A program made the translations under genes and the position numbers. Positions 1 to 11,774 of a stretch of 64,000 nt of DNA are shown piece after piece. Within the stretch, counting starts at the first letter, position 1. Each line of letters begins with the position of its first letter. Below the pieces are notes generated by a model, which made no database searches, was not told where the DNA came from, and worked only from the letters and a program-made list of their open reading frames with translations. Where the stretch lies: NCBI GenBank assembly GCA_004764695.1, contig SMSO01000036.1, positions 764,001 to 828,000 on the forward strand, read 5' to 3'. The DNA comes from Schizochytrium sp. TIO01 (taxonomy: Eukaryota; Sar; Bigyra; Thraustochytrida; Thraustochytriidae).

Positions 1-3000
1 TAAGCCTCAAGTGCGTCTTCTGCGTGCATCCGGTACTTGTGAGGAGATCAAGGCAGAATTAATGGTTCGCGAGCAAAATGACTCTATCACTGGCCGTGCA
101 TTCGGCCCGCTTGCACATGTACACGAGGGTTTGATCGAGCAGCGAGAGAAGCTTACGGAAGAAATCGCCGAGCTACGCGAGCGCGTGGTGTATCGTCCCA
201 TGGTTGGTGACGCTGGTTTTTCATCTCTCTATTCTGCTGTGGCTGAATTCAATTCGTCAATTGGTGCTGTACAGCGGGTGCTTGATGTCACCCAGGCTAT
301 TCAATCACGTCTTCACGACGCTGACACCCAAGAAGAGATGATCCTTGAGGCATGTAGACAACTTTGCATGTCCCTGGAACGGGACTACCAAGGATTTGAG
401 GATGTAGTACGTCCTGTACAAGTTTCTCTTCGCCAGCTTCAACATGGTCTTCGCTCCTTGGGCTACGAATCACGTCGTAACTTAGAGTCTTCGCAGCGCA
501 CTGAAAGTCTTTCAGAGGTGCGTCGTATTCTTGGAGCATTTCCATCGACTTTGGTGGATGCCTCTCATACTCGCACAAGAGATCCGCTTGTGGCGCTTGA
601 ATCGACTTTGCATAGTCGTAACCTTGTGAATCGACGCACTTGGACTCGAATGCTAGAGGCTGTATTCGCTCGAACCGCTTGCTTGATGACCCAATTGTCT
701 GGTGAGAAGCGTTCTGAGGAAGCATGGGGCCTTGTTTCCCGAATCTTGTCTTCATTTGCCGATGAGTATCTTACTGAGAAGGTCGAACGCAAGAAGCGAG
801 AAGAGGAGGAGAATCTGAGTTTCCGGTTCAAAACTCGTGAACATTTAGCTGCGGGCACCCCAGAGGCAATTCAGGCTCAAGAAGAGGCTTCTTTTCGTGA
901 AATGTTCCCTGATTTTCACGAGGAATTTGACCAAGTGGCTAAACAGGTTCTTGCCGATCTTGATGAATTTGCAATTGATGATGAAGATGACAGGCAACAA
1001 AAGATGGACGATGAGGACGAGGATGATGCTGATGGCGAGACTGGAGAGGCTGGGGATCGCCTAGAGGGTCTTGAACGTAGGAGTTATGTTGTTATTGTTG
1101 AAAGAGTACTTTCACTGCTAAGTGACGCAAGCAAACGCGTTGGTGTTTCCAAAATTAACCTTCAAGACTTCTTCGGTCCAGCATACCATGCAGCAGGTAT
1201 TTTTGCCGACCCCTTAGAGCTTCAAGTCGGCGCACCTCCCGGTGGTCTCCTTGGTGCACATCTTTTGGCTTTGGGATTGGGAGCAAGCGATTGTCAGCGA
1301 CGCAGCAAGCTGGTGCCTTTGGCCAATGAACCTCAGGATGTAACTGTGGACCTGGGAGAAGTTGTCCCTGTGAAGAAGAATCTTAACCAGGATAGCTTTG
1401 TTGAGGAGGTTGCACTTCTTGAAATACCGCTAATCCAACTGTCAACCAAGCTTGACGAGCTTTTGGCAATGTGGCCAGACAACGCTCCATTGCTGCAGCT
1501 TGCAAAGCTGACGATGCGTCTGCGTGAGCTTCCTCTGACCTGCCCTCTCATGCGAGCGCTTGTTGGTATTGAGACTCTCTTACGAGTTGCAAATGACTGG
1601 GAGATGGTTGCACACAAGGACGTAAGCATCAGAGCTTTCACCGCTCCTTTTGTGAGACTGGTGGTGCGTTGGCGGAAATTGGAATTGCGTTCATGGCCAT
1701 TTTTGCTGGAAGACCGTGCCCGCTCTGCAAAGGATGAGGCTAAACTATGGTTTTATGATACATTTGCCTTGGTAAATGGTGACCTTGAGGACGCTGACGC
1801 AGCGGACGGGCTGTTTAAAACTATGGATCAGTTCGCTCGTACTGGAACACTAGGTTGCTTTGAAACACGCCTTGAGCTTGTACGTGCTCTTGGTGAGCTT
1901 CTTCAGCGCAAGCGCATCTCGAGCGAAGAGGGCAGCAACAATGGTGAGAGCACCGAACTCGAGAACCAGTTCTGGCATCTGCAAAAGTACTACGCACAGT
2001 GGGTAGCCGATATTCGCGCTACTGCGGAGCGTCAGCGCGCGCCCATTAAACAAAAATTGCGTGACCAGGTTAAGTTAGCCAAGTGGGATGACCGTAATTA
2101 CTATGCGCTGAAGGAGAGTGCAGAAAAAACACATCGTCTACTTCACAGATTATCAAAGGAAGTCGACGAGATTCTTGAACAGCCCGTTTACAGAACCATT
2201 GAACACGTCCTTGATAGCCGTGTAGGTAAGCGCACGGAGCCTCGGTCTGGTGAGGGTACTGCAACTCTGGTGGAAATGGATGATATTGACACCAGTGCAC
2301 TGCCTGCCGTTGGACTTTCAGTGCGCGGTCAGGCTAAGGGAACTTCGATTGTTCCTGGCATTTCTGAAGTTGCTCCGATGGACACACCTGCAGGCTACGG
2401 ACTGCGACTGCCCAAGCTTCTCACCAAGACTGAGTCGATTTCTCGAAAGGTGATTTGTCAGGCACTCATATCCGATACATGGCGGGAAGGTATAGTTCGT
2501 GCCGCGGACATGAACGAGGCAATCGTGCAACGTATTCAGTCGCTGCGTACTGGAAAGGCACCTCAAAGCGCGAAACAACGCGCAATGGTCGATTTGTTCC
2601 GCGCGCTCCGAGAGGAAGGTTTGGCTCAGGCCCGCGTCGATAATGAAATGCTGTTTTCTAAGGAAGTCGAGAATGGAAGTGGTACAACATTGAAATTGTT
2701 CTCTACGCAGCCGGTCCTGATCGAGGATCTTGAGCGCATCGGAATGTCTGGTTCCGCCTCTGGACTATTTGCTCGTGCCGATCGTGACTTTTACAAAAAT
2801 TTGGCTCAGTTGCAACGTCTTCGTGTAAATATTGTCGCTGGGGCTCTCTCTCCTGACATGCCCCGCATGCAAATGCAACGTGGACTTCGTTTCTGTGAAC
2901 ACATTATGGAAATTATCGTGGATCAACGCGTCAGCTTCGCTGGGCATGTGAAGTCTCGTGTTGATATGCAGAATGCCATGAAGGACTTGGAACGGGTTGC

Positions 3001-6000
3001 TAATTGTGAAGCCTCTCTCGGGCAAGAAGGCCAGGTTTTGCAGAGTACTATCTCTGCCTTGCTTTCCACACTGAGCTTCAATGTACTCGAATTAGTGGAG
3101 CTTATGCGTGTGCTGAGCTCGCAACCTAATGCGGATGAGGTGACAATGTATCTTCGTGCGCGGGGCTCGCGTTCTTCGTTAGATAAACTTGGATCTCTGG
3201 ATGCCTTGTGCCGATTTGCGGCAGGTGCTGGCACTAGCGATTTGATGGCAGTGAGTGACAAAATTAAACGTGCTCAAGACCTTGCGGCATCTGGACTTGG
3301 TGCTAAGTACTTAACCAGCAGTGAGATCGAACATTTGAAGGAGCTTCCCGAGTTTCTGCGTGATATTCAATCTTCTTGTGGATCCATGACCCAGTCAATG
3401 CACAAAGCAGGCATGCCAGAGGAAGTTTTTGCTGAGTTCTCCGCAAACGTTTTAGATCTTGTTGATCTTGGTGAAAACTTCAGCGGAGCAGTCGCAACAG
3501 CACTTTTGTGCGAGCAAGAGACTAGCGACGCATCCATCTCAAAGCTATCTACTGAACCAGCTCTACGTGCGATTGATGCTGTCATTGAGCTTTCTCTTGT
3601 AATTGTTCAAGATTTGCGTCAGACTATGTTACCTTATACAAACAAGAAGAGCAAGGAAGCACTCAAGGCAGACAGTATTGCCGAGGAGGAAAGCAAAGAG
3701 GATAAGGATAATGAGTCCACGCTTGTGCAACGCCACGAGGAGCAAATTAAATTGCTCAAGAATACCCGTGTTGATAAACTTGCTACCCGTATTGCTGCAG
3801 CTGCAGATGCCTGTGGAATAATCATGTCTTCTGGTTCTCTAGAAGAGGATGCAGCTAAGGGTCTGCGTTCGCTGGTTGCCTTGGTTCATAAATTTGTGAG
3901 CCAGGTTGAAGTGTCAGTGCAAGCCCTTGAAACCCAAAGTGTGGAGTTCCTGGCCCACATGGGGCGCTTTGAATTTCTTCTCTTGCGCGTGTTTCGTAGT
4001 GTTGCCAGCAACGGATTTTGTAAACCTCCAGATGAAGAGGAAGGCGAAGGTGAATCTGCGGAGGCCTTTGGCGAAAGCGAAGGCACTGGTATGGGTGAAG
4101 GCAAGGGCCGTGAAGATGTAACCGACGAAATCGAAGATGAGGAGCAACTTCTTGGTCAAAAGAAGGAGCAAGAAGAAGATCAGAACAAAGAGCAAGAGGA
4201 GCAAAGCGACGAACGTAAGGGCGATGATGGCATGGAGATGGAAAACGAATTTGAAGGAGAAATGTACGACGTTGAAGATCAGGAACAGCAAGATGATGGT
4301 GATGACGACAAGGACGAAGAAGAGGAGCTTGATCGTGAGATGGGCGACCTTGATCGCGAAGACGAACACGTTGTCGACGAAAAGCTTTGGAACGAAGACG
4401 ATGAGGACAGCGAAGGCGAAGGCGAAGAAGACGAACAAGAAAAGTTTGAAAAGGACGCTCCTATGGATGGTGATGACGGCCAAGACGAACTTCGTGCAAA
4501 GGAGGATGATGACGGAAAAGACAAGGACAAGAAGAAGAAACAGCAAGAAGATGACGCAAAGGATGACAAGCCCGACCCTCAGAAGCCTGCCGATGATCAG
4601 GAGGGTGATCAACAGCAAGAAGAGGACGAAAACGAAGGCCAAAACCGCGTCGATGAAGCTGAAAATGTGGAGGATCGCCACATGGACGTTGCTGAAGATG
4701 AAGACAAAAGCGTCACTGGAGAGGATGCTGACGAGCAACAACTTGATGAGCAGAATGATGAAGAGGTAGAAGATTTACCCGATGATATGCACATTAAGGA
4801 GGACGAAGATGATGCTGGTGAAGGTGAAGGCGATGACGATGATGTCATGGATGCTGAAGGTGAACATAGCGGCGATGAAGATGTCGCCGAGGATGAGGAC
4901 AAAGAACATGACGATGAGGTTGAAGATAGCAAATTAGATCAAGACCAAGACGATAAGGTGGACGAAGATAATGCAAATGCTGATGACGACCAACGAAAGC
5001 CTGAACGAGAACTTGCGGATTCCGAGGATGATCAAGATGAGAATCAGGAAGAGGACAAGGACGAAGAAGACCCCTCGGAAAAACCTAAACAACTCCCAGA
5101 GCAAGGGGGCGAGGATGATCAAGAAATGGAGGATCGAGCTTTTGGCACGGATGCACCAAAGGCAGGTGAAAATGATGACGAAAATGAACAGAATGAATCA
5201 AATGCAGCTTCAGCTGCCCAGCATGCTGATGATGCTGAGGACGAGGAGGAAGCTCAAGATCGTGAGTCTGGCCAACAAAGTACTAGCCGTGGCAAACCTC
5301 GAGATGACGGTGATGCTAAGGAAGAAGATTGGGTAAAGGATGAGTCCCGTCGCGAAGAAGGTAACGAAAACAAGGAAGAAGATGGAGGAGAGCAGCAACA
5401 GCAGCAGCAGCCTCGAGAACGTCCAAACCCATGGCGGGACGCAGGAAGTGCAATGGAGCACTGGCACCGCCGCCTGAACATGCTTTCTGACGAAAATAAG
5501 GAGGATGAAGGCGAGGAGGAGGACAAGGACAGTGATTCTGGTGAAGTGCAAGAACAACAAGACAAGGACGTTGGTGATCAAGACCAGAATGATGATCGCG
5601 CTTATGAGTTTTCAGAGTCAAAGGCGGAGGCAACAAGTCAGGTTCTCGCACCTTCTGCCAAAGACACCACAGAAGAGGCTGGCCTTCCAGATGAAGAAGA
5701 TGAAGAAGATGAAGGCGCAGATGAGTCCGCAAAGGCTGATCAAGAAGAAGGTGCCGCTTCAGACTCTGAGAGAGATCACAATGAGAGCAAGCGGAAAATG
5801 CCTAATGAAGATGATAACGATAATGATGAAAATGCTCAGGATGCTCAGGAAGACGATGCCCAGCAACAAGTAAAACAGCGTAAAAAGCGTCAGCGGACGG
5901 GTGTAGAATTCGACAGCCAGGATGATGAGGTTGAAGATGCTTCAGATGATGGCAAGAAACGTGAGGGTCTTGATGCTGATGGTGACGCTCAAGATGCGGA

Positions 6001-7024
6001 CAATGATCTCAAGTTCCTAATCGAGACCGATGCGAATCTCGCGACTCAAGTGGCTGATGCGCGCAACGAGATGGATGCAGCACGGTTCCGCCGTGGGGAC
6101 TATGATGATGACGACGAGGATGATCTCATGCAAGATACAGTAACCTTTGAAATGAGCGAAGAGGATAGGGAACGTTGGAATCGACTTGCAGGTGATACCA
6201 ACGAAAGTTCTCAGCGACTTTGCGAGCAACTTCGTCTTCTGTTAGAGCCCACGCTTGCATCTAAACTGCGTGGTGATTATCGAACTGGAAAACGTATCAA
6301 TATGCGTCGCGTAATTCCTTACATTGCTAGTCAGTTCCGCAAAGACAAAATTTGGCTGCGCCGGACGAAACCTAGCAAGCGTGAATATCAAGTCTTGCTT
6401 GCAATCGATGACTCTAAGTCGATGGCTGCTTGTGGAGATTTGGCACTGACCGCCTTGGTTACAATTAGTAAGGCTCTGACGAAGCTTGAAGTTGGTCAAG
6501 TTGGAGTTGTCAGTTTTGGCGATGGTGTACAAATTGTTCATGATCTGAACCAACCATTTTCTGATAATAGTGGTGCTTCGGTTGTTTCTCAGGTTAAGTT
6601 CGACCAAGAAAAAACCTCTATTGAGGAGGGATTACATACAATAACACGCCAATTCGAAAAGGCTCGGGGTGACCTCGGTGCTATGCGGTCGACTTCAGGT
6701 CAAGGAACTGAGTTTCGGCAGTTGGCATTTTTCATTTCAGATGGAAGGTTTGACTCGGCAGCACGTGAACGTGTCAAACGGATGGTACGAGAGGCCATGG
6801 CTCAGCGTGTACTGATTGTTCTAGTTATCGTTGAATTTTCCGGTCAAGAAAGCATTTTGACTACTCGCCAGGCAAGTTTTGTGAAGGGCAAGGTCAAGAT
6901 GAGCAACTACCTGGATGACTATCCCTTTCCGCTGTATGTCATTCTCAAAGACATGGAGTCGCTACCTGAGGTTCTTGCTGATGGTTTGCGCCAATGGTTT
7001 GAGCTTTTGAGTAGCCGTGAGTAG
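1..7024 (+). CDS. MDN1: Midasin (MDN1/REA1), C-terminal part, 5' truncated by window edge
   Basis: Midasin is the giant dynein-like AAA ATPase that strips assembly factors from pre-60S ribosomes in the nucleus. Only its last 2,337 residues or so lie here. The frame is open to the left window edge, so the six AAA modules are upstream and position 11 is not a real start. Numbered from position 11, an alpha-helical linker fills residues 1-1340. A roughly 700-residue Asp/Glu-rich tract follows (about 1341-2040, nt 4030-6130). The protein ends in a VWA/MIDAS domain with the metal-site motif D2133-D-S2135-K-S2137, T2202 and the ISDG strand with D2244. In the family this domain binds UBL domains of Rsa4 and Ytm1. 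No intron is needed over 7 kb. The order linker, acidic tract, terminal MIDAS is diagnostic. The 3' end converges on the EF-hand gene 450 bp away. Confidence 0.95.
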   Translation, partial: KPQVRLLRASGTCEEIKAELMVREQNDSITGRAFGPLAHVHEGLIEQREKLTEEIAELRERVVYRPMVGDAGFSSLYSAVAEFNSSIGAVQRVLDVTQAIQSRLHDADTQEEMILEACRQLCMSLERDYQGFEDVVRPVQVSLRQLQHGLRSLGYESRRNLESSQRTESLSEVRRILGAFPSTLVDASHTRTRDPLVALESTLHSRNLVNRRTWTRMLEAVFARTACLMTQLSGEKRSEEAWGLVSRILSSFADEYLTEKVERKKREEEENLSFRFKTREHLAAGTPEAIQAQEEASFREMFPDFHEEFDQVAKQVLADLDEFAIDDEDDRQQKMDDEDEDDADGETGEAGDRLEGLERRSYVVIVERVLSLLSDASKRVGVSKINLQDFFGPAYHAAGIFADPLELQVGAPPGGLLGAHLLALGLGASDCQRRSKLVPLANEPQDVTVDLGEVVPVKKNLNQDSFVEEVALLEIPLIQLSTKLDELLAMWPDNAPLLQLAKLTMRLRELPLTCPLMRALVGIETLLRVANDWEMVAHKDVSIRAFTAPFVRLVVRWRKLELRSWPFLLEDRARSAKDEAKLWFYDTFALVNGDLEDADAADGLFKTMDQFARTGTLGCFETRLELVRALGELLQRKRISSEEGSNNGESTELENQFWHLQKYYAQWVADIRATAERQRAPIKQKLRDQVKLAKWDDRNYYALKESAEKTHRLLHRLSKEVDEILEQPVYRTIEHVLDSRVGKRTEPRSGEGTATLVEMDDIDTSALPAVGLSVRGQAKGTSIVPGISEVAPMDTPAGYGLRLPKLLTKTESISRKVICQALISDTWREGIVRAADMNEAIVQRIQSLRTGKAPQSAKQRAMVDLFRALREEGLAQARVDNEMLFSKEVENGSGTTLKLFSTQPVLIEDLERIGMSGSASGLFARADRDFYKNLAQLQRLRVNIVAGALSPDMPRMQMQRGLRFCEHIMEIIVDQRVSFAGHVKSRVDMQNAMKDLERVANCEASLGQEGQVLQSTISALLSTLSFNVLELVELMRVLSSQPNADEVTMYLRARGSRSSLDKLGSLDALCRFAAGAGTSDLMAVSDKIKRAQDLAASGLGAKYLTSSEIEHLKELPEFLRDIQSSCGSMTQSMHKAGMPEEVFAEFSANVLDLVDLGENFSGAVATALLCEQETSDASISKLSTEPALRAIDAVIELSLVIVQDLRQTMLPYTNKKSKEALKADSIAEEESKEDKDNESTLVQRHEEQIKLLKNTRVDKLATRIAAAADACGIIMSSGSLEEDAAKGLRSLVALVHKFVSQVEVSVQALETQSVEFLAHMGRFEFLLLRVFRSVASNGFCKPPDEEEGEGESAEAFGESEGTGMGEGKGREDVTDEIEDEEQLLGQKKEQEEDQNKEQEEQSDERKGDDGMEMENEFEGEMYDVEDQEQQDDGDDDKDEEEELDREMGDLDREDEHVVDEKLWNEDDEDSEGEGEEDEQEKFEKDAPMDGDDGQDELRAKEDDDGKDKDKKKKQQEDDAKDDKPDPQKPADDQEGDQQQEEDENEGQNRVDEAENVEDRHMDVAEDEDKSVTGEDADEQQLDEQNDEEVEDLPDDMHIKEDEDDAGEGEGDDDDVMDAEGEHSGDEDVAEDEDKEHDDEVEDSKLDQDQDDKVDEDNANADDDQRKPERELADSEDDQDENQEEDKDEEDPSEKPKQLPEQGGEDDQEMEDRAFGTDAPKAGENDDENEQNESNAASAAQHADDAEDEEEAQDRESGQQSTSRGKPRDDGDAKEEDWVKDESRREEGNENKEEDGGEQQQQQQPRERPNPWRDAGSAMEHWHRRLNMLSDENKEDEGEEEDKDSDSGEVQEQQDKDVGDQDQNDDRAYEFSESKAEATSQVLAPSAKDTTEEAGLPDEEDEEDEGADESAKADQEEGAASDSERDHNESKRKMPNEDDNDNDENAQDAQEDDAQQQVKQRKKRQRTGVEFDSQDDEVEDASDDGKKREGLDADGDAQDADNDLKFLIETDANLATQVADARNEMDAARFRRGDYDDDDEDDLMQDTVTFEMSEEDRERWNRLAGDTNESSQRLCEQLRLLLEPTLASKLRGDYRTGKRINMRRVIPYIASQFRKDKIWLRRTKPSKREYQVLLAIDDSKSMAACGDLALTALVTISKALTKLEVGQVGVVSFGDGVQIVHDLNQPFSDNSGASVVSQVKFDQEKTSIEEGLHTITRQFEKARGDLGAMRSTSGQGTEFRQLAFFISDGRFDSAARERVKRMVREAMAQRVLIVLVIVEFSGQESILTTRQASFVKGKVKMSNYLDDYPFPLYVILKDMESLPEVLADGLRQWFELLSSRE

Positions 7025-7476
7025 TAATACGTCTAATAACAGGTTCCTTCTGGTCTTCTGCTCTTTAGATGAATGAAATGAAATAGCATAGTATTTTAAA
7101 ATATATCTTTACTTTGATTTAAGAGACAGACTTACCAGGTGTTTTTTTTTTTTAAATAGATCATTTCATTTAGCCTTTGGATGAACTATGGCGGTGATTG
7201 ATAACGATATCTTGAGTTATAGGTTCTGTCAATACACTTCTTTGAAAGCATGGTTGATGGGGTCTTCTTATGCTGCTCAAGTCTTACTTGGCGCACCATA
7301 TTAAAGAAATCAATATTATTTCTCACCTAGAATGGTAGAAGATATTTCGAAAAGGATAAATTGCTCAAAAAAAAGAAAAGAGCTAGAGAATACATTTTTG
7401 ATTTTGGGCCGAAGTATGTGTTTATACGGAATCATAATGTTATGTAGATGAATCTATCTGCTTGTGCATTCAAGCA
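7025..7476. other. Convergent intergenic spacer
   Basis: This AT-rich spacer lies between the 3' ends of midasin (+) and the EF-hand gene (-). It must hold both polyadenylation regions. A short T run sits near 7143-7153. I see no gene in it. Confidence 0.6.
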
Positions 7477-7941
7477 TTACTTGAACAGAGCGACAAACTC
7501 CTCGTAGTCTACTCTGCCGTCACCTGATGTGTCCATCTCTTTAATCATAGTTTCAATATCAATATTTAAGCAAAAGTCATGCTTGATAATTTTGATGAGC
7601 TTCTCGGCATCTACAAATCCACTCAGATCAGCACCCCCTCCAACAGCCACCCAGGCATCGAAGATATCACGTTCCTTTCCTGTGTCGTTGTTTTCAAGCT
7701 TTTGGCGAGCCATAACAACCAAGAACTCACTGAACTCAATACTATTCGAATCATTGTCATCCACTTCGCTAATCATGTGTAAAATTTCTTGATCTGTAGG
7801 CTTTTGTCCGAGTGCTTCAAGGATGCCTTTGAGTTCCCAGGATTCGATGGTACCACTTCCGTCTGCGTCGAACTGCATGAATGCCTTGTGGCAGTCCTCA
7901 ATCTCTTCCTCTGTGAGGACCTCATGGACATTGATGGACAT
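7477..7941 (-). CDS. Four-EF-hand calmodulin-like protein, possibly axonemal dynein light chain LC4-like
   Basis: This single-exon 154-residue calcium sensor belongs to the calmodulin superfamily. Loops 1, 2 and 4 are canonical 12-residue sites: D25-x-D27-x-S29-x-T31 to E36, D61-x-N63-x-S65-x-S67 to E72, and D137-x-S139-x-D141-x-R143 to E148. The third hand is degenerate, with a glycine-rich loop (about 100-113) that lacks the acidic ligands. The stretch that follows (KLIKIIKHDF, then CLNIDIE) resembles the flagellar outer-arm dynein light chain LC4 group and differs from true calmodulin, which keeps all four sites. The LC4 link is an inference from remembered family patterns; a generic calmodulin-like protein remains possible. 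A ciliary role would fit IFT140 nearby. The ATG at 7941 gives the usual length for this family. Confidence 0.85.
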   Translation of the reverse strand: MSINVHEVLTEEEIEDCHKAFMQFDADGSGTIESWELKGILEALGQKPTDQEILHMISEVDDNDSNSIEFSEFLVVMARQKLENNDTGKERDIFDAWVAVGGGADLSGFVDAEKLIKIIKHDFCLNIDIETMIKEMDTSGDGRVDYEEFVALFK

Positions 7942-9825
7942 TTTGCTGTGAAATCTGTGAGGTTAAATGCTGTTGCAAGTTTCTTGCAACACCCGTATGA
8001 GCAACAAACCCAGAAGAAACCAAGGAAAGTCACAGCTTAACCTCAACTTCTCAGGTCAAGCCAAGCAAGAGATGTCTGCTAAGTAAGTATGAGTTTACCG
8101 TCACGCTCACCTAACGCAACACTCCATCTAAGGCTTTGGACACTCAGGAAGGGAGTATATTCATGTTTTCTGATGCTTTACATTACTATTATTTCCATTT
8201 GCATTAAAAAAAGACCGTTGACTAAAAAACGTAACCTATAAATGTATAACTAAGTATGTGTCGTTAAGTAACCTTAATCAGAATGAAGAGCAAACGTAAT
8301 ATACTCCCCCCCTTGAATAAGGAGAGAATGCATTTTATCACATCGAGGGGGGTAAGCAGGGGACGAGTGATGTGCGCTGTCCTCCACTCATCTTCGATCA
8401 TAGACGGAAAAAGAACGCGACTACTTTCAGCACGGGCAAGAAAGTTTACAATCATAACTGTATTTTCTGCCGTCACAATGACAAACTTGTGGGAGGTCTA
8501 CTGACATGAATGGAAGCTTACATTTCCATTGTTGCGACTCTCGATTCGCAACCCATCAACACTGCATTAGGTCCTACGTACCACATGAAAGCCAAGAATC
8601 ATGTTAAGGTCGCTAGTAGATACCTATTTCTTAGTAGCACTCTTCTGGGGCCACGAGCTCCGGATACAAGTAGTTAGCTAGGGACTAATGGGTGCGGATT
8701 TTTTTTAATGTTTTTGTCATTCACCATTAGGCTATCACATTCAAACCGAAAGGAACTTGCTCTTGAACGCTGATGTGCTTGTTTTCACCCAGACTTTTAC
8801 GATGAGCTATGTCAAGCATAAACAAAACATCGTTACTTCAATGTTCGAGGATGCAAGGTCAAAGTTAGAAGATTCTAAAATCAGACTTATCTCTTTTACA
8901 ACGTTTGGTGTTGCAGCTCGTGAGACATCTTAGCAAAATGACAAACATCGTTTCCTAAGTGGTCCACCCGCATACCTGCATAGCTACTGTGCTGAGCAGA
9001 CTTAAAGAATTTCTAACAAAAAGATTATGTTTACCATGATGAACCAGAGCCACGCCAACTTATTTGATTTATTTCGGGAGCTTTCAAAACAGAAAAGCAT
9101 GAAAGGTAGAGCCCGTCTAGTCCTACAAAACTCACACGCAATGAAATCGACTGCAAAGCATCGTTACGATCGTGTTCCTGCTCAGCGCAACTTTTAATTC
9201 ATAAGCACACTTTTGGCATGAGTCCCACCGAAGACGGAACTACAGAGGAGAGAACCACTTCCAGGAGATCGAGGCTCGGGGCACCGCAAGCTGTTTGGAA
9301 GACCTTTTGCAGCCGATGCAACATCCCAGCCATTCCTTTCCCATGTTATCGAACTGAGCGGAAAGTTTCAGGGGAGCTTGTTCTCACTGAGTCTAGTGCA
9401 CGGGTCATTCTTTTGACGATTGTAGTGGCAGATAGAGGGAGGAAAGCACATGTTATTCTTGAGCTTTAAGGCAGAGAGTGCTCTGAAGGATACCATTCAA
9501 GCTTCAAGCTCAGGCTGCCAGTGTGTTTAAAGCTTTAAAAAAAGTTTAGAACAAGGCCTAAATAACAATAAATCTCAGAAAATGCTGAAGGGTTTTGACC
9601 TTTTTCTTTTCTTTTATATTAAAAAGGTAGTACGAGGTACATGTGACAAGAAAAGCTAATTTCCAGAGTTCCCTGTCTTGAGAAGTTGCCACCTTGAAGT
9701 GAAAGGGTTGGTAGGGGTAGACTTCCGACTGTCATGGTAGTGACAACAACCAAATATAGTAAACAATGATAATTTGAAAATATAAGTACCTCGTTACTGC
9801 CAATCCATCAATCCTTGCCAGAGTT

Positions 9826-9861
9826 AGAAAAAAAAAGAAAGAAAGAAAGAAAAAAAAAAAG
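9826..9861. repeat. A-rich GAAA microsatellite
   Basis: Run of A with interspersed G forming imperfect GAAA units in non-coding spacer. Confidence 0.75.
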
Positions 9862-11774
9862 AGGGGTGTCACGCAATAGAATAGGTGAAGTTAGCAGGTA
9901 GAGACAGGTAGAAGGTAAATTATTTAATCAACTACCCTGCTGAGTTGCATGCTTGCTCAGGAATTCAAGCCGTAAAATAGTAGAAAACAAAAAGCTCAAA
10001 AGACTCGATATTTAATTCACACGAGTATTCAGGATTGCTGTATCCTATCAAAGATACCCTAATTTGAGAACGCCTTCTGAAGGAAGTTGCCTCGCATCCA
10101 GTCGTACGAGTTCCTGGGAACTGACATATAGATAGACCTAGATCAATATAGAGCGCTGTTACTAAATCTTCGAGTTAGCAGAGACTTTACTTGATAAGCT
10201 GGGCGTTTGTTTTGTGCGCTATATACGAAATTAGTTGATGCATTGCTGATACAGCCTGATTTGCAAGTGAAAAATGACACAGGTAAAGCGCAGAAACTCC
10301 CACCAGGGTGTGGTATTCGAGCATGCAACATAGTGGCTCAAGCAGGAATGGGACTCTAAGTAGCCATATATTTGGTTTAGTGTTGCTTCTATTTCTATTA
10401 GAACGAGGTTGTAATTCGAACAACTACTCTATAATGTTCATGAAATTAAATCAAATTCCAAGAGGACACCAAATACCTCCATGCAGATAGTAGACAAGGT
10501 CGAGGCAGAGTAGTTGATTCAAATTGAGCTTTTGATTATGCAAACAAGAATATATATTCATCCAAGCTGGTCAAATATGTGTCCTCTACAATGTAAAACC
10601 GATCGCTCAAGGTTAGAAAGCTTGAGTTGAAATGATTTTCAAAACAATATTATCAATGGAAAGAAGAACCTACTTAGAAAATGTCAAATTCACCTTGCAG
10701 CATTCACTTCATTTATGTTATTCTTGGAGTACCTACCTTCGCGTTTGAATTTCCACTGTGTTCTTCAATGTAGCTTAACTCGGGTGAAATAACTGCAGGT
10801 GATTTTCTCAATTGCATTGATTCACTATCAATGTTTGAAGAGAGCTAAATCTGTGAATTTCTGAAGGGCCAAAGCTCTCTGTGACTTGAAAACAAGACTA
10901 TCACTTTACGGTATATAGATACAGGCCGAGTATTAATTTTTTTTTTATAGTTATAATAGGTATAGAGGCCTAATATATATAGATGATATAGATATAATTT
11001 TTTGGTCTTATAAGGAGGTATACATGAATAAGTCAGAGCTAGAATAAGTTTTGAGTTCCTTGCTTGTGATAACTATTGGCTGGGACCCTTCACAAAACAT
11101 ATGACACCCTGATCTCAAATCAACAGTACGAAATCAAAGGTAAGCCGGAGCCATTCATTTGGTCAATACCACTTTTAAAAATGTTGTTTTTGTTGAATTA
11201 AAAAAATAGTAGCAGTAGTCAAATAGCGTACTAGGCAGTTCCACTGTTACAAAAAAATCTTAATCACTATTAATATATATTCTATGTGATAGTAGTATTT
11301 AAAATACTAATTAAAAAAAGAGGATGACAATATCTTCCCCCTTTCCAGTAGGGGAAATTTTAAAAATTTATTGTTGCCTGGATTTTGTACCTACCTAAAT
11401 ATCTTAGATACTGTGTTACTAGTGGACACTAACAAAGTACAATTCTATGTCCTCTCTTTTGGCCCTTCCTACTAGTGCACTTTTTAGAACTTTGAAGAAA
11501 GCTGATGAATCAGTGGTGGCAGTGCTCCCGCTCGAGTTCTTGGGTTTGTCAGTTAAAATTTGTTGCACAGAAAATATAAGAGCTGCGTAACCTTTTTGTT
11601 CTGATGTTCTGACTCCTCAGGCTGGCTGCCAGCTTGTATAAGTTGACGTGGTTCATACGTTAGCTATGGCACTGGCCTTTGTTGATCAACAGCAAGAAAG
11701 TTTATAACTTTCTTTGTGGTTTTCATCTTGGCTCTGGGATGTTGTTCATTATGTCCTATCGAAGTTTTTTATTT

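Noticed and set aside
3914-4741. 275-codon minus-strand ORF rich in Phe, Val, Leu and Ile that looks like a membrane protein
   Set aside because: It is the antisense of the acidic midasin tract: GAA/GAC/GAT codons read backward give TTC/GTC/ATC. Several other antisense ORFs in 3.6-5.9 kb have the same cause.
9218-9469. 83-codon ORF in the 5.4 kb spacer
   Set aside because: No recognisable domain, unusual composition for a short protein, and no neighbouring context to support it.
11021-11057. Bacterial-looking ribosome binding site AAGGAGG followed by ATG
   Set aside because: The frame stops after seven codons and the host is eukaryotic; coincidence.
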